DNA of 37,421 nucleotides from Patescibacteria group bacterium (GTDB lineage Bacteria; Patescibacteriota; Patescibacteriia; GCA-002772895). Where the stretch lies: NCBI GenBank assembly GCA_018895765.1, contig JAHINX010000038.1:1-37421 (forward strand), in the 5' to 3' direction. The notes under the pieces were generated by a model. It made no database searches and had not been told where the DNA came from. It worked only from the letters and a program-made list of their open reading frames with translations. This document shows positions 6,216 to 13,398 of this stretch, one piece after another; positions within the stretch are counted from its first letter, which is position 1; every line of letters starts with the position of its first letter. The position numbers were made by a program, and so were the translations under genes.

Positions 6216-7250
6216 ATGATAGAATCAAATGAACAACCAATCCAAGAACCACAGGAAGAAAAAATAGTCAATCCTAACCTGGCATCCGGCGAGATTGGTT
6301 TTGATATGTCTCTACGACCAAAGCGTCTGGCTGATTTTATTGGCCAAGACAAAATAAAAGAGCATCTATCTATTTTTTTGGAAGCGGCAAAGCGCAGAGG
6401 CGACGTGCCGGAACATATTCTTTTTTACGGAAATCCGGGTCTGGGGAAAACTTCTTTGGCCCACATTATTGCCAATGAAACAGGGGCAAACATCCGCACA
6501 GTCGCCGGGCCCACTTTGGAACGTGTCGGTGACTTGGCCGCTATTATAACAAATATGGAACAAGGGGATATTCTTTTTATAGATGAAATTCATCGCCTTA
6601 ATAAAGCTGTAGAAGAAGTTCTATATCCGGCAATGGAAGATTATGCCTTGGATATTGTAATCGGCAAAGGCCCTTCGGCAAAAACAATGCGCCTTGATCT
6701 CCCACGTTTTACACTTATTGGCGCGACGACTCGTCTCTCGCTTCTCTCCGCTCCGCTCCGCGACCGTTTTGGTATCACCCACCATTTAAAATATTACGAA
6801 AACAAAGATATAAAAACTATTATTTTAAAAAATGCAAAAACTCTTGGCGTTGAGCTAGAAGAAACAGCTTCAGAAATAATCGCTTCTTGCGCGCGCTTTA
6901 CTCCGCGCGTCGCCAACCGCCTTCTAAAACGGGTGCGTGATTTTGCCGAAATAAAAAATGATGGGAAAATAGACACCGATATTTCAAAAGCAGCATTGAC
7001 TCACCTAGAAATCGATCATTTAGGACTTGATAATACTGACCGGGAAATATTGCGAACTATTATTTTGAAATTCAATGGAGGTCCAGTCGGGCTAAAAACG
7101 GTTTCCGCCGCCACCCGCGAGGAGCTGGCAACAATAGAAGAAGTCCACGAACCCTTTCTATTACAATTAGGATTATTAAACCGTACACCACGGGGAAGAA
7201 TGGCAACAAATGCCGCCTATCAACATTTGGGCATTAACTTGATTGGCTAA
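6216..7250 (+). CDS. ruvB: Holliday junction branch migration ATPase RuvB
   Basis: AAA+ motor that, with RuvA, drives branch migration of Holliday junctions in recombinational repair. Visible: the RuvB N-terminal signature SLRPKRLADFIGQDKIKEHL (32-51); Walker A GNPGLGKTS (72-80); Walker B ILFIDEIHRL (119-128); sensor 1/arginine finger region IGATTRLSLLSAPLRDRFG (168-186); and the C-terminal winged-helix domain with GGPVGLKTVSAA and RTPRGRMAT. The 344-aa length is normal. A roughly 25-residue acidic extension precedes the conserved start. No ruvA or ruvC is in the window, so the complex must be encoded elsewhere. Confidence 0.97.
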   Translation: MIESNEQPIQEPQEEKIVNPNLASGEIGFDMSLRPKRLADFIGQDKIKEHLSIFLEAAKRRGDVPEHILFYGNPGLGKTSLAHIIANETGANIRTVAGPTLERVGDLAAIITNMEQGDILFIDEIHRLNKAVEEVLYPAMEDYALDIVIGKGPSAKTMRLDLPRFTLIGATTRLSLLSAPLRDRFGITHHLKYYENKDIKTIILKNAKTLGVELEETASEIIASCARFTPRVANRLLKRVRDFAEIKNDGKIDTDISKAALTHLEIDHLGLDNTDREILRTIILKFNGGPVGLKTVSAATREELATIEEVHEPFLLQLGLLNRTPRGRMATNAAYQHLGINLIG

Positions 7251-7362
7251 AGGCTGTGCCGTTCGAAGCTCCAACAAGGGATGGTCTTATATTTTTATTA
7301 AGCCCATTCTTCGCTAAAGCTACGAAGGGCGTCCTTCACTACGCGAAGAACGGAGGTGCACC
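7251..7362 (+). repeat. Palindromic spacer carrying the next gene's SD site
   Basis: The spacer starts at the ruvB stop. Left word AAGGCTGTGCCGTTCGAAGC pairs imperfectly with the right word GCGAAGAACGGAGGTGCACC. Inside is the hairpin TTCGCTAAAGCTACGAA (7310-7326), a repeat that recurs in this window (15.1, 20.0 and 36.6 kb). The right arm contains GGAGGTG, the SD of the following gene. Confidence 0.65.
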
Positions 7363-7929
7363 TTGAAAAAATATCTGCTACATTTGACGATTATCATACT
7401 GATAATATCACGCCTGCTAATATGTCTTTCAATCTTCAAGGAGTTTTTTTACTTCCGAATAATAAATGTCGCCTGCCTCTTTATTCTGTTTCTGATGTTA
7501 GACTCTATTGAAGGAGTTATGATCTGGCAATACCCAATATGGAATAAAAAATACAAAATATTGGCTCACATTATAAACATTGCTCTGATATTCGCAATAT
7601 CATCTATATTTGTTCTGCGCCACTTTGTCGCAAACTTCTTGCAGGCATTAAATATAGAAAACTACCACAGTATTGTTTCTGTCTGGCTAATAAGTTCCGC
7701 TGTTTTTCTTTTGGGTATAATTATTTTCGGTTATGCAACCCGTCGCGCCTGGGGCAATATCCAATATCTTCTTGCCCGGCTGGCATTTCTACTTTATTGT
7801 TTTCTATATGTGCCTTGGTGGACAATAGTCCTGCTGTCTATCGGAGGACTATCATTAATAAGCGTTGAAGGAATAAAATTTAATTGGCAGATAAAAGAAA
7901 TGAGAAAAAAAGACCTCCGCTTCCGATGA
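7363..7929 (+). CDS. Integral membrane protein of unknown function (188 aa)
   Basis: I do not recognise the family. About five hydrophobic segments are visible: roughly 5-25, 33-50, 66-86, 103-125 and 137-168. There is a conserved-looking EGVMIWQYPIWNKKYK loop between the second and third, and a basic C-terminus (MRKKDLRFR), likely cytoplasmic. There are no catalytic motifs. The TTG start is chosen because a strong SD (GGAGGTG, 7352-7358) sits at the right distance; that SD lies inside the right arm of the palindromic spacer. The gene is followed by a dispersed palindromic repeat and a terminator. Confidence 0.7.
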   Translation: MKKYLLHLTIIILIISRLLICLSIFKEFFYFRIINVACLFILFLMLDSIEGVMIWQYPIWNKKYKILAHIINIALIFAISSIFVLRHFVANFLQALNIENYHSIVSVWLISSAVFLLGIIIFGYATRRAWGNIQYLLARLAFLLYCFLYVPWWTIVLLSIGGLSLISVEGIKFNWQIKEMRKKDLRFR

Positions 7930-7933
7930 TTCT

Positions 7934-8000
7934 GTCATTGCGAGCCCTGCTGTGTCCTTTGTAGCTTTGCGAAAAAGGATAATCAGGGCGTGGCAATCTT
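7934..8000 (+). repeat. Dispersed palindromic repeat (ATTGCGAG ... GTGGCAAT type)
   Basis: Arms ATTGCGAGCCCTG (7937-7949) and CAGGGCGTGGCAAT (7984-7997) enclose a smaller hairpin (CCTTTGTAGCTTTGCGAAAAAGG region, shown only by its ends). The inner part resembles the CGTAGCTTTAGCGAAG repeat seen elsewhere in the window. This outer repeat type is common in many bacterial genomes. Confidence 0.7.
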
Positions 8001-8013
8001 ATCAAAAACAAAT

Positions 8014-8037
8014 CCCCGCCTTTTTAGCGGGGTTTTT
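8014..8037 (+). terminator. Intrinsic terminator
   Basis: Stem CCCCGC / GCGGGG, loop of 7 bases, T5 run on the + strand. It also separates the convergent gene on the other strand. Confidence 0.75.
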
Positions 8038-8055
8038 AATTTTAAAATAAATCAT

Positions 8056-8475
8056 TTAATCAAATTCACCTTTTCTAAATCTGCCTGCTTCTGTCATCTT
8101 GCTTGTTTTTTCTTTTTCAGCAGGACTTTGCGGACCAAAAACATCATCAATCATTTCCGCTACCCTATGCCGATTAGCCAATAAATTAAGTTTTTCTTTT
8201 TTCTCTTGCGACAACTTACTCTGAGTCATTAAACTATAAATCGTTGTCATAATTTGATTATGGATACCCGCTCTACTTGATTCTGATACCTCTACAGTCC
8301 GTTCATTCATGCCGGCCATTGCTTTGGCTTTTACTAGATACGCATAGTACCGTCTGCATAAATCAATAAATTTCTCTTTTGCATCTTCTGTCCCAAACAA
8401 ACTCAAAACTTCGCGCCATAATTCCAGATGATTAAGCTCTTTTTCGATATTATTTTCCTGTGAAAATTTTTCCAT
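8056..8475 (-). CDS. Conserved hypothetical protein (139 aa)
   Basis: Family not recognised. The protein is helical and soluble, without signal or membrane segment; the C-terminal third (AEKEKTSKMTEAGRFRKGEFD) is charged and probably disordered. Its ATG is the last part of the motif ACGGGGTATG, with GGGG acting as the only SD candidate. That motif is the right arm of a perfect palindrome enclosing the whole upstream spacer. It follows a 511-aa coiled-coil protein gene on the same strand, and both may be one transcript. Confidence 0.7.
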   Translation of the reverse strand: MEKFSQENNIEKELNHLELWREVLSLFGTEDAKEKFIDLCRRYYAYLVKAKAMAGMNERTVEVSESSRAGIHNQIMTTIYSLMTQSKLSQEKKEKLNLLANRHRVAEMIDDVFGPQSPAEKEKTSKMTEAGRFRKGEFD

Positions 8476-8607
8476 ACCCCGTTAGAAATAGACCGAAAAT
8501 AATTTTTTTAAAAAATTATTTTCTTGGCACCTAATTTCATTAAAGCTAATTTAGTTTAAAATACTTCTATAGTCCCTCAACCGATTTTCCCTATTTCTAA
8601 CGGGGCA
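8476..8607 (-). promoter_or_regulatory. Long-range stem that can hide the SD/start of the 139-aa gene
   Basis: Read on the - strand, ATGCCCCGTTAGAAATAG, just after the stop of the 511-aa gene, is complementary to CTATTTCTAACGGGGTATG. The latter ends in the start codon. Between them are about 100 bases, including a perfect AT palindrome (GAAAATAATTTTTT arms, 8494-8522). The left arm itself reads ATG CCC CGT TAG, a three-codon open frame. The same core (ATGCCCCGT / ACGGGGTATG) recurs around the hypA-like gene. Confidence 0.65.
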
Positions 8608-8611
8608 TATC

Positions 8612-10147
8612 TTATTTTTTATTTTTAAATAAAGACGAAAACCATCCAAAAAATCCTTTTTTCTTTTTTGGTTTTTTTATAACGGATGTTTTAATATTAT
8701 ATTCACTTTCTGGCAAATCAACTGCTTTTCTTCCCCTCTCATCTGTCCTTTCAGAAAATTCTTTTTTTATTTTCTTCCGTCCCTTTTCTATAATCGCATC
8801 TTCCTTTTCTCCAAGCGTTTCTTCTTTTGGTTCAGGGTCATCTAAATCAATGGTTTCTTCAATCATATCATCTGTCGTTTCTATTTCTTCTGGCTCTTCT
8901 TCTGTTTTCGTTTTCTTTTTCCTCAAAAGAATCGGTTTTTCTTGTTCAAAATCTTCTTGTTTTTTTGGTTTTTTAATTTCCCTCCGGACTGGAGCCTCCA
9001 GGCCGGAAGCTTGTTTTTTTGGCTCCTCATCTTCTTCTAGCTTTTCTAACTGGCGAAGTTTTACTTTTTTAATACGATTTTCAAGCTCCTCACGATATTT
9101 TTTATATTGTTTGGAAACAACAGCATAAGCATCATTATGTGGTTCGATTTTCAATGGATCAATAAAATCAGCGACGCCATATTTAGCAAGACGTTCTTTA
9201 TAATTTTCTTTTGTGATCTTATCATCCAATGGCCAGCTTTCAATGCCACCTTGTTTCCTAGCCCAGGTCTGCATTGCCTTTTTATCCATCTTTGACGGAT
9301 TATATTGGGCTGCATCCTGCAAAACTTCATCCATAGCTTTCCAAAGAGCGTTAACTCTATCGTCAAGTTCGGTCAAAGATAATTTCTCTTGTTTTTGCTC
9401 AAGTTTTACCTTGCCCTCCGCAACTTCAACGGAGGAGGGTTTTTTCTTCTTTAACTCAAAAACTTCTTCCGGCTCATCTTTTTTAAACAAACCGCTTAAA
9501 TCCTCTTCCCCGCCTTCAGCTCCACCAGCATCCGACCATCCACCAGAAACCTCTTCCTGTGATTCCAAAGAAGGTTCTGATTTTTCATCTGTTCCTTCTA
9601 TTCCTTCTTTTATTTCTTGTATTCTTTTAATGCCCTCTTCACCCAAAAGTTTTCTCGCCTCTTCTTCCCTGGCACGCCAATCCAAATCTTCCCCTATCCT
9701 GTCCCATTCAGCTTCCGATGCCTCAAGATTTTTTCTAATTTCCGCCACAGTGCCAGCCTCTCCTTTTTTCCCAAATAAAATTTCATCGCGCATTTTCTTG
9801 AGCTTTGGTTCAAGTTTTTTTGCGCTCTCTGCTGCTTTTTGCAATTTTTCCGCACGCTTCGCCCCTTCTTTCTGATGTCCGGCAATCTTTTCTTCAACAA
9901 CCACTTCCGCTTCTGTGGCATTTTCTTCCAGAGTTTTTAATTTTTCTTTCAACTCTTCTGGCATTCCTTCGCCTACCCCTGGCTCTTCAGGTTCCAGCTC
10001 TATCACCTGTTCTTCTGGCTCTTTATCTAAAGCTTCGCGTAAAATTTTTACGCGCTCCTCCCGTTTTTCTTTTTTTCCCCTATCAACAACTTCCTGCAAA
10101 ATCTTTGTTCTTTCTTTTGATAATTCTTCTATTTTTGGTTTTTCCAT
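8612..10147 (-). CDS. Large acidic coiled-coil protein (511 aa)
   Basis: Family not recognised. The sequence is extremely rich in E and K with heptad-like patterns (about 1-190 and 330-380), interrupted by an acidic, glycine- and serine-rich linker (about 195-240). A more globular segment with conserved-looking W, N and P residues lies at about 262-345 (LTELDDRVNALWKAM to ENRIKKVK). The C-terminal tail ends in PKKKKGFFGWFSSLFKNKK, an amphipathic basic/aromatic tail that could touch the membrane. No SD precedes the ATG. It is likely a structural or scaffold protein. The order on the - strand is PH-domain protein, this gene, then the 139-aa protein. Confidence 0.7.
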   Translation of the reverse strand: MEKPKIEELSKERTKILQEVVDRGKKEKREERVKILREALDKEPEEQVIELEPEEPGVGEGMPEELKEKLKTLEENATEAEVVVEEKIAGHQKEGAKRAEKLQKAAESAKKLEPKLKKMRDEILFGKKGEAGTVAEIRKNLEASEAEWDRIGEDLDWRAREEEARKLLGEEGIKRIQEIKEGIEGTDEKSEPSLESQEEVSGGWSDAGGAEGGEEDLSGLFKKDEPEEVFELKKKKPSSVEVAEGKVKLEQKQEKLSLTELDDRVNALWKAMDEVLQDAAQYNPSKMDKKAMQTWARKQGGIESWPLDDKITKENYKERLAKYGVADFIDPLKIEPHNDAYAVVSKQYKKYREELENRIKKVKLRQLEKLEEDEEPKKQASGLEAPVRREIKKPKKQEDFEQEKPILLRKKKTKTEEEPEEIETTDDMIEETIDLDDPEPKEETLGEKEDAIIEKGRKKIKKEFSERTDERGRKAVDLPESEYNIKTSVIKKPKKKKGFFGWFSSLFKNKK

Positions 10148-10177
10148 ATTATTTTTATGTTTTTATATTTTAATATT

Positions 10178-10726
10178 TTATTTTTTATTATGAAATTTTC
10201 TATCTTCTTCTGCTAAATCCATTATTTTTTTGCGGAGCTCATGCGGATTGGGAACTTGTTCCAAAACAAAACGCGCCTTTTCTCCGGCCGTCTGGATATA
10301 TACACTGCCATATCCAAAAAGTGAAGGAAAAATTCCCTTTATTTCTGAAGTTGCATCCTGAATGCGGTATAAATCAAGCTCGGAAATTGTACGAGCAAAA
10401 ACGCCCTCCTGCTCAATATTCAATAATCTATCATTCGTAATTATCCATGTATCCAAATAATAGTCTAAAAATGCAGCAAACAAAAATACCCAAACCGCAG
10501 AATAATAAACCGATATTCCAAGCAAAACTGCAGGGTGCCAAATATTATGCGCCAAAATCGCTGGCAAATAATTTTTAAATAAAAAATACAAAACAACCGG
10601 AATTAGAAATAAAAGTAAAAAATAAAATAATTGAAAAATTAAAACCAATTTGTCGCGACGGACAACATGCTTTATTTTTTCATAGCCCTTTTGGCTGATA
10701 AGTTGTTTTAAATGAGTAATACCCAT
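10178..10726 (-). CDS. PH-domain (bPH2/DUF304-like) membrane protein
   Basis: Two transmembrane segments (about 26-52 and 64-90) are followed by a bacterial PH-like domain (about 92-175). The typical DUF304 features are LDTWIITNDRLLNIEQEGVFARTISELDLYRIQDATSEIKGIFPSLFGYGSVYIQTAG, quoted here only by its hallmarks: TNDRLL, ISELDL, IQD and GYGSVYI. Such proteins sit in the cytoplasmic membrane with the PH-like domain inside; molecular role unknown. The ATG directly abuts the right arm of a palindromic spacer, and no SD is visible. Length is normal for the family. Confidence 0.75.
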   Translation of the reverse strand: MGITHLKQLISQKGYEKIKHVVRRDKLVLIFQLFYFLLLFLIPVVLYFLFKNYLPAILAHNIWHPAVLLGISVYYSAVWVFLFAAFLDYYLDTWIITNDRLLNIEQEGVFARTISELDLYRIQDATSEIKGIFPSLFGYGSVYIQTAGEKARFVLEQVPNPHELRKKIMDLAEEDRKFHNKK

Positions 10727-10829
10727 AAATAGCTTCTTAGCTTATTAGCTACTTAGCTACTTAGGACGTGTGGCGCAGAGCGTCGCACTCAATTCAATCC
10801 TAAAAAGCTAACAAGCTAAATAGCTATTT
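10727..10829 (-). repeat. Palindromic spacer built from AGCTA/TTAGCT words
   Basis: The arm next to the 182-aa gene's ATG (10727-10766) and the arm touching the stop of the 83-aa gene (10798-10829) are complementary over about 32 bases with few mismatches, both beginning AAATAGCT and ending TTAGGA. One extra ACTTAGCT unit lies in the right arm. The loop contains GTGTGGCGCAGAGCGTCGCAC-like sequence. Confidence 0.8.
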
Positions 10830-11079
10830 AAATTCCCACTTTTATACTCGGCAAAGTTATTGAAATGCTTTCCGTCCAATTAATCGGCGAGAGATACTGA
10901 TAAGAAAAATATCCGACAACAAAAAGTCCGATTAAAAAAATTAAAAGCGCGATAAAAGAAATTACGTCTTCCGCTCTATACCTCGCCAAATTTTTTATAT
11001 TTATAAAAACAAAAAACAAAATTATCGCGATAATACCCGCATAAGGAATTAATAAAACAGATAATGGAAAACTAATCAT
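10828..11079 (-). CDS. Small membrane protein (83 aa), two to three TM helices
   Basis: Family not recognised. Hydrophobic segments at about 5-27 and 40-63 are separated by a short NIKNLARYRAED loop with net positive charge; the C-terminal 20 residues (INWTESISITLPSIKVGI) look exposed. Only four bases separate it from the stop of the SpoIID-domain gene upstream, so it is in the same operon and may work with that envelope protein. Confidence 0.7.
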   Translation of the reverse strand: MISFPLSVLLIPYAGIIAIILFFVFINIKNLARYRAEDVISFIALLIFLIGLFVVGYFSYQYLSPINWTESISITLPSIKVGI

Positions 11080-11083
11080 AAAA

Positions 11084-13183
11084 TTAATATACCTTACTCA
11101 CTTCTACGCCTGTATAATAATGTTTTAAAATTTTTACATGGTCCCAGCCGTCAATTTCAGCATTGTGATATGCCCCTAAAGCACTCATTCCAACTCCATG
11201 TCCAAACATTTCCTTCCCTGCATCTGATGGAACAGAAACCGGCACAAGCCATGACTTATCGCTCCCACCCCAAACCTGAGACCAACTGCGAGTTCTACCA
11301 TCCGAATGACCAAAATAAGGAGTAACTACGATATCACCTTGATATGTAATAACCTGACCGGCAGTTTCCTGCGCTGCCTGTTTTACGCGCGGACGACGAA
11401 CTTCGCTATTATATCCACGATAAAGTTGGTCTGCAGTTGTTGCCCGCATATGAAAATATCCGCTATACTTTGTATTCAATTCATAATGATACAAAGCGTA
11501 AGTACGCGAAGCAACAATAATTGATTTTATATAATTTATATGAGAGAGATTGCTTGTTTCCGCTATCCCCCATAAATAATGTTCTACTGGTAATTTATTT
11601 ATAATCCAAAGACGGCCAGTATTCTTTGCTTGGCGGAGTATTATCCCATCACGATATTTGTTGTCATTCCAACCATAATCAGTTGGCCGAGACATAGAAA
11701 GAACTGTAAAAACAATGTCACTTTGAAGCCCTGTGAAATGCAATTCACCCGAGGCACTAAAATTTAGACGCGCGTTTATTATTTTAAAAATCTTGGTTGA
11801 AAAATTGTAAGAAATATTTACCGGTTCATTAGCAGAAAAATTGCCCAATGTTGCGCCAGAGCCATCCTGCAAAATAAAATTTTTATCTGCCGTAAGCTCA
11901 ACTGACTCGCTATTTGTTGTAATAAAATCCAAACCAATTTCTATTTCTGGTTCCTGCATATTAATCTGATTTACAATTCTCCCGGACGTATCAACGCTCA
12001 TTGCCTCATCTGTTACATAAATAGGAATTTCCACATATCCGCCATCCACTTCTTTGTCATAGTTGGCAACAAGTTTAAATTTTGCCGTATATTGCCCAGC
12101 TTGTTCTGGTACCTGAAGTTTAAAATCAAGAAAAGCCAGTTGACCTGGTTCTGTTCTACTAGTACCAGCCACTACTGGCTGATGACCGCTAGTCCATGTT
12201 GGATTATAAAAAATTGAGTTACCATCAGCAAGTAGCTCTTCGTCTGGAATTATCAATCCCTCCATATCCCAACCAACTGTCCCTGTATTTTTATATCCAA
12301 AACGCAGAGAAATAAGCTCCCCTGCTTTTGCCTGTATCTCAGTATGACTCTTTAGGAGTAAACTTGTTTGAAAATTAGAATTTGTTGTCGGGATTAGTTG
12401 AGTATCGGAACTTTGACCTTGATTGATAATTGATAATTGATCATTGATAATTTGGGCTGGCTGATTAGAAATATTTTGATTAGAAATAGAGATTTCTTTT
12501 TTGGCAACCGTTATTGGGATACTGAATTCCCCCCCCTCTATCCATGCTTTATCTTCTGCTGCTAAATAAAAGGTTTCTGTATAATTTCCTTCTTTTTCTG
12601 GCGCTTTAAGCTTAAACTCTATAAAACCAAGAGAGCCAGGAAAAACTGACGATTGATCCAATTTCGCCGGTTGAACATTTTTATACCAGCCCGAGCCCTG
12701 AAAAGCACTTTGCCTATATTTTGGCCCATAAGTATAAATAGAAATAAAATTAGCGCCGGTATTATACCAAGGCGCTTTTCCTGTATTTTTAAACCCTAAT
12801 TTATATATAACTTCCTCGCCAGGCAAAAGAGTAAGATTAGGTGAGGAACGCAGTATTAATGTAGCATTATAGTCGGCACGAGCATAAGTTGCCGCCTGAG
12901 CTGTTTTTATACCAAAAATACGATTAAAACTAATAAAACCATCAGAGCTTCCAGATACAGCGTTATTTTGCGCGCTATTTACTTCCTTTTTGGATGTTTC
13001 GTATTTAAAATAATAATAATTTTCCGCTATATTTAGCAAAAAAGCAAACAAAACCAAAACAAAAAAAGACACCACAATACCTAAAAGAGTGCCTTTAAAG
13101 TTTCTCGCCTCTTTTTCCTTTCGGAAGGCGCCAATTGTCCAAACTGCGCCTGTCATAGTGCTTCTATTATTTTTATAAAACAT
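11084..13183 (-). CDS. SpoIID/LytB-domain envelope protein with two Ig-like (NBR1-type) domains
   Basis: Predicted membrane-anchored cell-wall protein of 699 aa. A basic N-terminus precedes one TM helix (about 31-52). Two related beta domains (about 100-225 and 268-395) each contain the N-T-G-x-x-x-W pattern of the Ig-like domain first seen next to BRCA1 (NTGKAPW; NTGTVGW). The C-terminal ~200 residues match SpoIID: PVEHYLWGIAE, SIIVASRTYALYH, HSDGRT and MFGHGVGMSALGA. SpoIID of Bacillus is a peptidoglycan lytic transglycosylase; the glutamate in YLWGIAE aligns with the catalytic region, but activity is inferred. The linker near 240-262 is encoded by an AATTATCAATTATCAATC-like word repeat that also occurs between genes. 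It is driven by a consensus promoter and begins the operon with the 83-aa gene. Confidence 0.85.
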   Translation of the reverse strand: MFYKNNRSTMTGAVWTIGAFRKEKEARNFKGTLLGIVVSFFVLVLFAFLLNIAENYYYFKYETSKKEVNSAQNNAVSGSSDGFISFNRIFGIKTAQAATYARADYNATLILRSSPNLTLLPGEEVIYKLGFKNTGKAPWYNTGANFISIYTYGPKYRQSAFQGSGWYKNVQPAKLDQSSVFPGSLGFIEFKLKAPEKEGNYTETFYLAAEDKAWIEGGEFSIPITVAKKEISISNQNISNQPAQIINDQLSIINQGQSSDTQLIPTTNSNFQTSLLLKSHTEIQAKAGELISLRFGYKNTGTVGWDMEGLIIPDEELLADGNSIFYNPTWTSGHQPVVAGTSRTEPGQLAFLDFKLQVPEQAGQYTAKFKLVANYDKEVDGGYVEIPIYVTDEAMSVDTSGRIVNQINMQEPEIEIGLDFITTNSESVELTADKNFILQDGSGATLGNFSANEPVNISYNFSTKIFKIINARLNFSASGELHFTGLQSDIVFTVLSMSRPTDYGWNDNKYRDGIILRQAKNTGRLWIINKLPVEHYLWGIAETSNLSHINYIKSIIVASRTYALYHYELNTKYSGYFHMRATTADQLYRGYNSEVRRPRVKQAAQETAGQVITYQGDIVVTPYFGHSDGRTRSWSQVWGGSDKSWLVPVSVPSDAGKEMFGHGVGMSALGAYHNAEIDGWDHVKILKHYYTGVEVSKVY

Positions 13184-13194
13184 TTTGGAAACCC

Positions 13195-13229
13195 TTACAG
13201 CTAAAGACCACGGGAAGAAACCGCTGTAA
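13195..13229 (-). promoter_or_regulatory. Leader hairpin of the SpoIID gene
   Basis: TTACAGC / GCTGTAA arms enclose 21 bases within the roughly 95-base leader, ending about 12 bases before the start codon. No known RNA family is recognised. Confidence 0.35.
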
Positions 13230-13286
13230 AAGCATTTTGTTTTTGTTTTTTGGAAAAAAGGTATATCTCACCCAATTTCTATTTAT

Positions 13287-13315
13287 ATTATATCATTTTT
13301 TTCAAGCTTTGTCAA
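13287..13315 (-). promoter_or_regulatory. Consensus promoter of the SpoIID operon
   Basis: On the - strand, TTGACA (13315-13310) and TATAAT (13292-13287) are spaced by exactly 17 bases. It is divergent from the flippase promoter. Confidence 0.9.
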
Positions 13316-13324
13316 GTAAATTTA

Positions 13325-13353
13325 TTGACTTTACCCTTATTCCCTACTATTAT
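13325..13353 (+). promoter_or_regulatory. Promoter of the flippase gene
   Basis: TTGACT and TATTAT with a 17-base spacer. The predicted transcription start is near 13360. Confidence 0.65.
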
Positions 13354-13398
13354 TATATATAGAATTTACTATTCATGACCTATTGTTCTATATTTTAT

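Noticed and set aside
9213..9875. 220-codon serine-rich open frame opposite the coiled-coil gene
   Set aside because: It is the antisense of an E/K-rich gene (GAA/AAG codons read as TTC/CTT), a compositional shadow without start signals.
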